From contig DATJSJ010000116.1 in assembly GCA_035504175.1 (NCBI GenBank), positions 1-45,695 of the forward strand: a DNA stretch of 45,695 nucleotides, read 5' to 3'. The position numbers and the translations under genes were made by a program. The first letter of the stretch is position 1; each line of letters starts with the position of its first letter. Under the pieces are notes generated by a model. It was given only the letters and a program-made list of their open reading frames with translations, was not told the DNA's origin and did not search any database. Below, in pieces: positions 8,685-15,610 of the stretch. The DNA comes from DATJSJ01 sp035504175 (GTDB lineage Bacteria > Pseudomonadota > Alphaproteobacteria > Acetobacterales > Acetobacteraceae).

Positions 8685-9681
8685 CGCGCCTGTGGACGGT
8701 GAGGACGGCTGGGGCATCGTGTCCATCGGCATCGCTTTCGGAAGCGACGGGCCGGACGTGCATCGGCACGGCCGGGCGCGCGTCGAGAGTGAGGCTCAGC
8801 AGTTCCGGGCGGGCGTAATGCCCGACGGGGTCCATCATCCGCTTGCGCTTGAGGATCAGGCCGAGATCGAGATCGGCGATCAGCATTCCCTCGCCCTCGG
8901 TCAGCGGCGGCACGACATGGCTGCCCTCGGGCGAGATGATCGCGGTCATGCAGCCGCCGGTGAGCGCGCGGCGCAGCCGCTCCTCCGGGCAGATGCGCGC
9001 GATCTGCGCCTCGCTCAGCCAGCCGGTGGCGTTGATCACGAAGCAGCCGGCTTCCAGCGCGTGGTGGCGGATCGTCACCTCGATCTGCTCGGCGAAGATC
9101 GGGCCGACCAGGGAGCCGGGGAACTGCGCGACGTGGATTTCCTCGTGCTGTGCCATCAGCGCGTAGCGGGCGAGGGGATTGTAGTGCTCCCAGCAGGCGA
9201 GCATGCCGATGCGGCCGATCGCGGTCTCGGCCGTGCGCAGCCCGGCGCCGTCGCCCTGGCCCCAGATCATGCGCTCATGGAAGGTGGGCGTGATCTTGCG
9301 CCGCCGGAGCACCAGCATGCCGTCGGCATCGAACAGCAGCTGCGCGTTGTAGAGCGAGCCGTGGTCGCGCTCGTTGACGCCGAGTGCCACGACGACGCCG
9401 CGCTCGCGCGCGAGTGACGCGACGGCCTCCGTCGCCGGCCCCGGCACCGTCACCGCCTGGTCGTAGAGGCGCAGATGCTCGGCGCCGGTCGCGACCGGCG
9501 GATGCACGAAGGCGAAGTACGGATACCAGGGGACGAAGGTTTCCGGGAACACGACGAGCTGCGCGCCCTTGTCCGCGGCCTCGGCGATCGCGGTCAGCAC
9601 GCGCGCCACCGTCGCGTCGCGGCTGTCGAGATCGGGCGCGATCTGCACCGCGGCGACGCGCACGATTCGCTTCTCGGCCAT
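8629..9681 (-). CDS. Nitrilase, Nit6803-like (Nit1 family, nitrilase cluster)
   Basis: A 350-aa carbon-nitrogen hydrolase that would convert a nitrile to an acid and ammonia. The catalytic triad is visible: E47 in VVFPETF, K129 in RRRKITPTFHE and C163 in LACWEHYNP. The YPYF and GWLSEAQ segments fit Nit6803-type enzymes. The ATG at 9681 has GGGAG about 8 nt upstream. The C-terminal tail after about residue 305 (charged, alanine-rich) overlaps the radical SAM reading frame, so it may be a non-conserved extension. Nit1C has been linked genetically to cyanide assimilation in Pseudomonas fluorescens NCIMB 11764 (established literature); the natural nitrile here is not known. Confidence 0.95.
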   Translation of the reverse strand: MAEKRIVRVAAVQIAPDLDSRDATVARVLTAIAEAADKGAQLVVFPETFVPWYPYFAFVHPPVATGAEHLRLYDQAVTVPGPATEAVASLARERGVVVALGVNERDHGSLYNAQLLFDADGMLVLRRRKITPTFHERMIWGQGDGAGLRTAETAIGRIGMLACWEHYNPLARYALMAQHEEIHVAQFPGSLVGPIFAEQIEVTIRHHALEAGCFVINATGWLSEAQIARICPEERLRRALTGGCMTAIISPEGSHVVPPLTEGEGMLIADLDLGLILKRKRMMDPVGHYARPELLSLTLDARPAVPMHVRPVASESDADGHDAPAVLTVHRRDADGDADQRAAILRRQAR

Positions 9682-9694
9682 GAGCGGTGCTCCC

Positions 9695-9744
9695 GCGGCG
9701 ATCGCCGGAGCCGCCGCGCCGCGGCGCTCCGGCCGGATCGCCGC
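9695..9744 (-). promoter_or_regulatory. Long stem-loop between first and second operon genes
   Basis: Arm 9695-9711 pairs with arm 9726-9744. Nine base pairs (GCGGCGATC/GATCGCCGC) and eight (GCCGGAGC/GCTCCGGC) are separated by a 2-nt bulge at 9734-9735, around a 14-nt loop. It begins directly after the stop codon of the sll0783-like gene and fills most of the 63-nt gap before the nitrilase. There is no T-run on the minus strand, so it is not a classic terminator. A 3' stabiliser or partial attenuator that raises expression of the first gene is the likely role (inference). Confidence 0.5.
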
Positions 9745-10227
9745 TCAGAGGGTCCAGGTGTGCAGCATGAAGGCGTTGTCGCGCCGGTGCAGCAGCGTCA
9801 GGTCGAGCACGTCGAGCGGGCTGATCGGCTTGATTCCCGGAATCAGCGATGGCTCGCCGTGGCCGTACAGCGCCTGCAGCGCGAAGCGGCAGGCATAGAC
9901 CTTGCCGCCATCCTCCATGAACGCCTTGAGCTTGGTGTTGAAATTCTGGTGGCCGGGGAAGGCCTCGTCACCGAGCTTGGGGAAGCCGCGCTGCACGCCG
10001 AGCGTGACCCCCGGGCCGTAGAGCAGGATCGAGGTCTCGAAGCCTTTGCGCTGCAGCCGGATCGCCTGCAGCATGTTGACCAGGCCGATCGAGCCCTCGA
10101 AGGCGACGGTGTGGAAGGTGACCAGCGCCTTCTCGCCGGGCTCGGCCTTCACGTCCTCGAACACCTTGTCCTCGTAGTCGACGAGGAAGTCGCCGGTCTC
10201 GTGCGGCGGGTGGGTTACGGTCGGCAT
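9745..10227 (-). CDS. MSMEG_0572/sll0783-family nitrogen-starvation response protein (nitrilase cluster)
   Basis: A 160-aa soluble protein and the first gene of the operon. Recognisable segments are FHTVAFEGSIGLVNMLQAIR, ILLYGPGVTLGV, KAFMEDGGKVYACRFALQ and SPLDVLDLTLLHRRDNAF. The alternating strand/helix pattern with a Cys after a GGKVYA strand recalls DsrE-like folds (inference). In Synechocystis, sll0783 is induced by nitrogen starvation and needed for normal polyhydroxybutyrate accumulation (established literature). The ATG at 10227 has GAGG about 7 nt upstream. It is the only gene of the operon with a sizeable 3' gap, which contains a strong stem-loop. Confidence 0.92.
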   Translation of the reverse strand: MPTVTHPPHETGDFLVDYEDKVFEDVKAEPGEKALVTFHTVAFEGSIGLVNMLQAIRLQRKGFETSILLYGPGVTLGVQRGFPKLGDEAFPGHQNFNTKLKAFMEDGGKVYACRFALQALYGHGEPSLIPGIKPISPLDVLDLTLLHRRDNAFMLHTWTL

Positions 10228-10360
10228 GGTCCCTCACTCCCTGGGTGAATGGGTCGCCCTGGCACCGGCGCGGCGGCTCCGGGCGACGATCGCGCGCCGG
10301 GCGATCGCGGGCCGACGACTGCCGGCGGACTGTCGCCGGCGGATGATCGCCGGCCGACGA

Positions 10361-10416
10361 TCGCCCCCTGACGGTCGCCCCCTGACGGTCGCGCTCTGAC
10401 GGTCGCGCTCTGACGG
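10361..10416. repeat. Tandem repeat, four 14-bp units
   Basis: Four consecutive 14-bp units in two identical pairs: TCGCCCCCTGACGG twice, then TCGCGCTCTGACGG twice. Each differs from the other pair at only two positions. They lie upstream of the nitrilase operon start and are followed by a 9-bp tandem repeat. They could be regulator binding sites or slippage-prone spacer DNA. Confidence 0.9.
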
Positions 10417-10419
10417 TCG

Positions 10420-10455
10420 CAACAATCGCAACAATCGCAACAATCGCAACAATCG
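10420..10455. repeat. Tandem repeat, four perfect 9-bp units
   Basis: Four exact copies of CAACAATCG (CGATTGTTG on the minus strand) in direct tandem. They abut the preceding 14-bp repeat block and lie about 190-230 bp upstream of the first operon gene. The unit is far more AT-rich than its surroundings. The 9-bp unit would allow copy-number change by slippage, which would alter promoter spacing. Confidence 0.95.
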
Positions 10456-10457
10456 TG

Positions 10458-10523
10458 CCAGTCAATGTGCCGATCACCGAAGGCATTGAATGGACAGAAA
10501 TGCCGTCACAAGATCCAGTCAAT
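10458..10523. promoter_or_regulatory. Candidate operator: repeated CCAGTCAAT
   Basis: CCAGTCAAT occurs at 10458-10466 and again at 10515-10523, in the same orientation and 57 bp apart. A third copy, CAGTCAATGT, is at 10685-10694 just before the regulator start and matches the first copy over 10 bases. MocR/PdxR regulators commonly bind direct repeats between their own gene and a divergent target, so these are plausible binding sites. No binding evidence is available. Confidence 0.4.
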
Positions 10524-10729
10524 CGCACCGGCGCTGCGATCCTCCTGGCGTGTCCATTTCCTGGGCAGGTGCCGGCTCTTTGATCGCGGATTGCGCGTGC
10601 ATTGGGCTCTGGCACTGGGTCGGTTCCGGGCGGCGCGGTGGCGAGCCCCTGGCGGCGGGGTTCCTTGCAATTCCAATCAAGATGCAGTCAATGTCGCGCG
10701 GACAGGGTGCGGCGCGAATCGAACGGACT

Positions 10730-12118
10730 ATGATCGACTGGGTGCCCCGACTTTCGACCGGCGACAGGCCGCGCTATCGCGCCATTGCCGACGCGATCGC
10801 CGACGATATCCGGACGGGCCGGCTCGGCGCCGCCGACCGCCTGCCGCCGCAGCGCAAGCTGGCCCGGACCCTGGGCATCGACTTCACCACCGTCGCGCGC
10901 GGCTATGTCGAGGCGCAGAAGCGGGGACTGATCGCCTCCAGGGTCGGCCACGGCACCTTCGTGCTGGCGGGCCAGCTGGCGGAGCCGGCGCCGGCGGCAC
11001 TCCTGGCGCGGCCGTATCCGGTCGATCTCGCCATGAACCTGCCGCCCGAGCCCGACGATCCGGCGCTGCTCGAGCGCATGCGCCGCAGCATGGAGGCGGT
11101 GACGCGCGATGTCGTCGACCTGCTGCGCTATCAGGGCTTCGGCGGCGCGCCGGCCGACAAGGATGCGGCCTCGGTCTGGCTCAGCCGCCGGGCACTGGTG
11201 CCGATGCAGGAACGCGTCTTCGTGACACCCGGGGCGCATCCGGCGCTGCTCGGCATATTCGGGCTGCTCGCGCGGCCGGGCGACACCGTGCTGTCAGAGG
11301 AAATCACCTATCCCGGGGCCAAGGCGATCGCGGCGCAGCTCGGGCTGAAGCTGGTCGGACTGCCGATGGATCGGGACGGCATCGATCCCGACGCGCTGGC
11401 CGATGCCTGCCGGCGCTCGGCGCCGAAGGCGCTCTATCTCAATCCGACGCTGCAGAATCCGACCACCCTGACGATCCCCGCCGGCCGTCGCGAAGTGATC
11501 GCGGCCGTCGCCCGGCGCTTCGGCCTGCCGATCGTCGAGGACGACGCCTACGGCTTCATCCCGGTGCACGGTCCCCCGCCCTTCGCCGCCCTGGCGCCGG
11601 ACCTCACCTGGCATGTCGCCGGCCTCGCCAAATGCATCGGTGCCGGGCTGCGGGCGGCCTATGTGCTGGTGCCGGATGCGCGTTCGGGCTGGCCCTTCGC
11701 GGCCGCGCTGCGGGCCGCGACCGTGATGGCCTCGCCGCTCACCATCGGGGTTGCGACCCGCTGGATCGAGGACGGCACGGCCGACGCGATCCTGCGCTTC
11801 ATCCGCACGGAGACCGCGGCGCGGCAGGCGATGGCGCGCGAGATCCTGCCGACCGGGCCGGTGCGGGCGGACACGCTGAGCTTCAGCCTGTGGGTGGAGC
11901 TGCCGCCTCCCTGGACGCGCGCTGCCCTGACCGGGCTGATGCGTTCGACCGGCATCGGCGTCGTGGCGAGCGACGCCTTCGTCGTCGGCATCCCGCCGCC
12001 CGAGGCGGTTCGGGTCTGCCTCGGCGGCCCGATCTCGCGTCCGCGGCTGCGCCACGCGCTGGACTACCTGTCGCATGCGCTCGGCCTTTCGCCGGAGCAG
12101 GCACTTTCCGCGCTGTAG
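10730..12118 (+). CDS. MocR/PdxR-type regulator: GntR HTH fused to PLP aminotransferase domain
   Basis: A 462-aa fusion regulator. Residues 10-80 form a GntR winged helix (PRYRAIADAIADDI, LPPQRKLARTLGIDFTTVARGY). A linker leads to a fold-type I aminotransferase domain (about 100-455) with YLNPTLQNPT, the IVEDDAYG aspartate and a PLP-lysine motif AGLAKCIGAGLR (K301). Such proteins sense PLP, an amino acid or an amine and act mainly as regulators. Divergent placement suggests it controls the nitrilase operon. The ATG at 10730 begins MIDWVPRLSTG, as in relatives; 10691 is an alternative start. Confidence 0.92.
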   Translation: MIDWVPRLSTGDRPRYRAIADAIADDIRTGRLGAADRLPPQRKLARTLGIDFTTVARGYVEAQKRGLIASRVGHGTFVLAGQLAEPAPAALLARPYPVDLAMNLPPEPDDPALLERMRRSMEAVTRDVVDLLRYQGFGGAPADKDAASVWLSRRALVPMQERVFVTPGAHPALLGIFGLLARPGDTVLSEEITYPGAKAIAAQLGLKLVGLPMDRDGIDPDALADACRRSAPKALYLNPTLQNPTTLTIPAGRREVIAAVARRFGLPIVEDDAYGFIPVHGPPPFAALAPDLTWHVAGLAKCIGAGLRAAYVLVPDARSGWPFAAALRAATVMASPLTIGVATRWIEDGTADAILRFIRTETAARQAMAREILPTGPVRADTLSFSLWVELPPPWTRAALTGLMRSTGIGVVASDAFVVGIPPPEAVRVCLGGPISRPRLRHALDYLSHALGLSPEQALSAL

Positions 12119-12247
12119 TGGCGCTGCTGCCGGCGCGGTCAGCGGCCGGCTCGTCCTGCGGGACGGTTGGCGCCCTTCAAGCCGGCGCCGACGCGGATAC
12201 GCGTCCGGCGATCACACCAGCTTCAATGGTTTAGTGGTCCGATTCCC

Positions 12248-12273
12248 GTGAAATTCGCCGCAGCGAATTTCAC
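12248..12273. repeat. Perfect 11-bp inverted repeat (hairpin)
   Basis: GTGAAATTCGC at 12248-12258 is followed, after the 4-nt loop CGCA, by its exact complement GCGAATTTCAC at 12263-12273. Flanking TCCC and GGGA can extend it. It lies between two convergent genes (the MocR gene ends at 12118, the small minus-strand gene ends at 12284). It could be a bidirectional transcription stop or a dispersed palindromic element; there is no T-run. Confidence 0.7.
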
Positions 12274-12283
12274 GCTCGGGACC

Positions 12284-12442
12284 CTAGTGAATGGCGGCGA
12301 CGATCTCGACGATCCCGGCCCACAGGCCGGCCGAGAGGACGATCATGGTGGCGAGCGCCATGCGAGGGGAGAGGCGGTTCTCCTCAGCCTCAACCCGAAC
12401 CATGGTGCGCGTGCAGTCGAAGGCAGACCGGTCGGCTCTCAT
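12284..12442 (-). CDS. Small predicted single-span membrane protein
   Basis: A 52-aa frame from ATG (12442) to TAG. A charged N-terminal half (VRVEAEENRLSP) precedes one hydrophobic segment (about 28-51, MALATMIVLSAGLWAGIVEI). That layout is common in short uncharacterised membrane proteins of alphaproteobacteria. A second ATG at 12403 would give 39 aa starting MVRVEAEENR. I do not recognise a named family. A perfect inverted repeat just past the stop would suit a terminator. Confidence 0.5.
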   Translation of the reverse strand: MRADRSAFDCTRTMVRVEAEENRLSPRMALATMIVLSAGLWAGIVEIVAAIH

Positions 12443-12995
12443 CGGCGGGCATCCATGCTTGTCTCTCTGCCCGACAGTCTGCAGCCGCGAAGGTTAACAA
12501 GGCCTTCCCCTCGCGCTCGGCCAGACGGCATCGGGCCGCGATCCGGCCAGGAGATTTGCGTCGCCGGAATTCATCCATCGCGCTATCACACAAAAGTGTG
12601 TTACGTCAAGCTTTGAAGCGCCGGGTATGGCGAGTGAGCGTGCCTCGGCCGCCCCGTCGATCCGGGCGCGCCCGATCTCACGGCGAATTTCGCCAGGACG
12701 GCGAAGGCAACGACCCTGCCGCAGATGCGGCACCGTTCGGCCGGCGGATGGGATCCGCGCACGCTGACCGGCGTTACGGTCACCGGAAATGGTTCGGGCT
12801 GAACCGGACCGGCGAGCCCTGGTCCGCCGTCAACAGCGCATTCGTTCCGGGAAACGCCGCGATCCGCGCCAGGCCCACGCGCTTCGCGCGCCCTTCAGCC
12901 GGGTCTTGCGCCGCATGGTTGCAATGCTTGTGGAACCGATCGCGCCTGTGTAGAGGAATTGCTCAGCAGGAGCAGGATGGCCAGGAAATCAGCCG
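12443..12995. other. 553-bp region without a supported gene
   Basis: No frame here shows a recognisable protein. The only structure seen is a short hairpin CACACAAAAGTGTG at 12587-12600. The stretch should contain the promoter of the sulfotransferase gene, but no clear -35/-10 pair stands out. Confidence 0.4.
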
Positions 12996-13742
12996 ATGGC
13001 GGAGGGATTGCAGGTCTTCATATTGGGTGCCGCCCGTTCCGGCACGTCGATCACATATTACGCGATGCGGGAAATCTTTGGCCTGCCGGGCCCCGGCGAG
13101 AGCCATGTCATGCCGGTGTTTCAGCGGGTGATCCACGAATTCTGGCTGTACCGCAAAACCTTCGTCGATGCGTCAAGCAACGATCTGGCGGTCAAGTTGA
13201 GCCCGGCGGAGTTCCGCCGCCATACCCACGAATTCGTCCGCATGTTCTACCACAAGCAGTTCCCGGAGCGGCGCTGGGTGGACAAGACGCCCGGCGCCGA
13301 GGCCGTGGTCGGAGCCTCCCTGGTGCAGGAGAGCTTTCCGGAGGCCCGCATCATCTTCACCAAGCGCACCGGCATCGAGGTCGTCGAATCGTATCGCAAG
13401 AAGTTCTCCGCGGGCTTCAGCGACGCCTGCGATGCCTGGGCCGGCGCCATGGAATCGCTGCTGCGCATCCGGGAGCAGATCCGCAATGGCATTCTTGTCG
13501 ACCAGTACGACCTGACCAATGCCCCGCGGGAGACGGCTGCACGGATCGCATCCCATCTCGGTCACCCGGAGCGGAGCGGCGACCTGGCGGAGTTCTTTTC
13601 GCGTCGCCGCACCGACCAGAAATCGGCGCATGACTGGAGCCGCCGCCTGACGCTGGCCGATGTCGACTGGTCCGAGGAGGAGCGCGACATCTTCACCCGG
13701 GTCTGCGGCCAGGCCATGCGACAGTTCGAATACCCGATGTGA
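12996..13742 (+). CDS. Sulfotransferase-family protein
   Basis: A 248-aa protein with the P-loop-like 5'-phosphosulfate motif LGAARSGTSITYYAMREIFG (about 10-29) and a second motif FTKRTGIEVVESYRKKF (about 125-141) resembling the 3'-phosphate site. Members transfer sulfate from PAPS to carbohydrates or other hydroxyls, and many bacterial members are uncharacterised. No PAPS synthesis, capsule or Nod-factor gene is adjacent. There is no signal peptide. The ATG at 12996 lacks a strong Shine-Dalgarno sequence. Confidence 0.8.
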   Translation: MAEGLQVFILGAARSGTSITYYAMREIFGLPGPGESHVMPVFQRVIHEFWLYRKTFVDASSNDLAVKLSPAEFRRHTHEFVRMFYHKQFPERRWVDKTPGAEAVVGASLVQESFPEARIIFTKRTGIEVVESYRKKFSAGFSDACDAWAGAMESLLRIREQIRNGILVDQYDLTNAPRETAARIASHLGHPERSGDLAEFFSRRRTDQKSAHDWSRRLTLADVDWSEEERDIFTRVCGQAMRQFEYPM

Positions 13743-13980
13743 CCACGCCTCCGCATTGACCGGGTGCCGGCGGGGCTGACCCGCGGGCACCGCGCCCAGC
13801 CTCCGCAACCGTCCCGGTGCGAATGCGACAGGGCCGCGATTTGCGCGGCGTCAGGCCCGGCCCGATCCTTTGGCTGCTGTTGACCCGGCGCCGTCGCGGT
13901 GGCGTCATTCTGCCCCTGTATGCGGCCAGCCCCGGCCAACCCGGCCGGAATGGCGCATCGCCGCAGGGGAGCAACGAAGC

Positions 13981-15576
13981 ATGAAGCGCAGCATCCTGGC
14001 CGCAGCCCTGGCGACCCTCATGGCCGGGACCGCCGGTCCCGCCATGGCGAAAACGCTCGTTTACTGCTCGGAAGGCTCGCCCGAGAATTTCAACCCGATG
14101 CTGAACACGACCGGCACGACCTTCGACGCCAACCGGCCGATCTACAACCGGCTGGTCGAGTTCAAGACCGGCACCACGGAGGTCGAACCCGGCCTCGCCC
14201 AGAGCTGGGACATCTCGCCGGACGGCAAGACCTACACATTCCACCTGCGTCATGGCGTGAAGTGGCAATCGAACCGGCTGTTCAAGCCGAGCCGCGACTT
14301 CAACGCCGATGACGTGATCTTCTCCTTCACCCGGCAGTGGAAGGACAGCAACCCGTACCACAAGGTCTCGGGCGGCGGGTACGACTATTTCGGCGACATG
14401 GACCTGCCGAAACTGCTCGCCTCGATCGAGAAGGTCGACGACTACACGGTGAAGTTCGTGCTCACCGTGCCGCAATCGCCGTTCCTCGCCGATCTCGCGA
14501 TGGACTTCGCCACCATTCAGTCGAAGGAATACGCCGACGCACTGCTCAAGCTCGGCAAGCCGGAGCTGATCGACCAGGAGCCGATCGGCACCGGTCCGTT
14601 CGAGCTGGTGCACTACCAGCGCGATTCCACCATCCGCTACCGCCGCTTCCCCGGCTACTGGGGCACGCCGCCCAAGATCGACGTGCTGGTCTACTCGATC
14701 AACACCGATCCGGCGGTGCGCCTGGCCAAGCTGCGCGCCAATGAATGCCAGATCATGGCCTATCCCAATCTCGCCGATCTGCCGTCGATCCGCGCCGACC
14801 AGAACCTCAAGGTGATGCAGCAGGCCGGGCTGAACATCGGCTATCTGGCGATGAACGAGCTGAAGAAGCCGTTCCAGGACAAGCGCGTCCGTCTCGCGAT
14901 CAACATGGCGATCGACCGGCAGGCGATCCTCAAGGCGGTGCTGCAGGGGGCCGGCGAGCCGGCGCTCAACCTGATCCCGCCGACCATGTGGGCCTATGAT
15001 CACCAGACCCCGGCCTATCCGCACGACCCTGAGCAGGCGAAAAAGCTGCTGGCCGAGGCCGGCTACCCGAACGGCTTCGACACCGATCTCTGGGCAATGC
15101 CGGTGCAGCGCCCGTACAATCCCGACGCCCGGCGCACCGCCGAGCTGATGCAGGCCGATCTCGCCAAGATCGGCGTGCGCGCCAAGATCGTCAGCTACGA
15201 GTGGGGCGAGTACCGCAAGCGCATCCAGAACGGCGACGACCAGATGGCGCTGTTCGGCTGGACCGGCGACAACGGCGATCCGGACAATTTCTTCGTGCCG
15301 CTCGCCGGCTGCGCCGCCGCCCGGATCGGCGGCGGCAACATCGCCAAATGGTGCGACCACAAATTCGATGACCTGGTGAACAAGGCGGCAACGCTCAGCG
15401 ACGAGGCGGCGCGCAAGCAGCTCTATGACCAGGCGCAGACGATCATGCACGAGGAGGCTCCGTTCGTCCTGATCGACCATTCCACCGTGTTCATGCCGAT
15501 GCGCAAGAACGTCACCGGCTACATCATGAGCCCGCTCGGCACCCACATCTTCGACACCGTGGACCTGACGCCGTAG
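13981..15576 (+). CDS. dppA: Dipeptide ABC transporter periplasmic binding protein
   Basis: A 531-aa extracytoplasmic solute-binding protein of family 5. A signal peptide (1-23, cleavage after AMA) is followed by KTLVYCSEGSPENFNPMLNTTGTTFDA, a close match to DppA. The GTGPFELVHYQRDSTIRYRRFPGYWG and FGWTGDNGDPDNFF segments fit peptide-binding DppA. The chosen ATG is preceded by AGGGGAG, and the signal peptide confirms it against a longer frame. It heads a five-gene operon for dipeptide (possibly also heme or aminolevulinate) uptake. Confidence 0.95.
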   Translation: MKRSILAAALATLMAGTAGPAMAKTLVYCSEGSPENFNPMLNTTGTTFDANRPIYNRLVEFKTGTTEVEPGLAQSWDISPDGKTYTFHLRHGVKWQSNRLFKPSRDFNADDVIFSFTRQWKDSNPYHKVSGGGYDYFGDMDLPKLLASIEKVDDYTVKFVLTVPQSPFLADLAMDFATIQSKEYADALLKLGKPELIDQEPIGTGPFELVHYQRDSTIRYRRFPGYWGTPPKIDVLVYSINTDPAVRLAKLRANECQIMAYPNLADLPSIRADQNLKVMQQAGLNIGYLAMNELKKPFQDKRVRLAINMAIDRQAILKAVLQGAGEPALNLIPPTMWAYDHQTPAYPHDPEQAKKLLAEAGYPNGFDTDLWAMPVQRPYNPDARRTAELMQADLAKIGVRAKIVSYEWGEYRKRIQNGDDQMALFGWTGDNGDPDNFFVPLAGCAAARIGGGNIAKWCDHKFDDLVNKAATLSDEAARKQLYDQAQTIMHEEAPFVLIDHSTVFMPMRKNVTGYIMSPLGTHIFDTVDLTP

Positions 15577-15610
15577 CCGGCGGCCGCGGCGCCGGATTGG
15601 CACGCGGCCC

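Larger units (their letters stand above)
10228..10729. promoter_or_regulatory. Divergent control region between the nitrilase operon and the MocR gene
   Basis: About 500 bp with no convincing gene. It must hold the promoters for the minus-strand nitrilase operon and the plus-strand regulator. It contains two adjacent tandem-repeat blocks (10361-10416 and 10420-10455), three copies of CAGTCAAT and a locally AT-richer stretch around 10456-10525. On the minus strand, ATTGACTGG near 10523-10515 and 10466-10458 supplies TTGACT-like -35 hexamers, but no convincing -10 box accompanies either. An in-frame extension of the regulator back to 10490 is possible but lacks family similarity. Confidence 0.5.

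Noticed and set aside
10361..10455. Repeats considered as a CRISPR array
   Set aside because: Units of 14 and 9 bp are directly abutting with no unique spacers, and no cas genes are present.
12587..12600. CACACAAAAGTGTG hairpin as an operator
   Set aside because: A 5-bp stem is too short to stand out and has no positional support.
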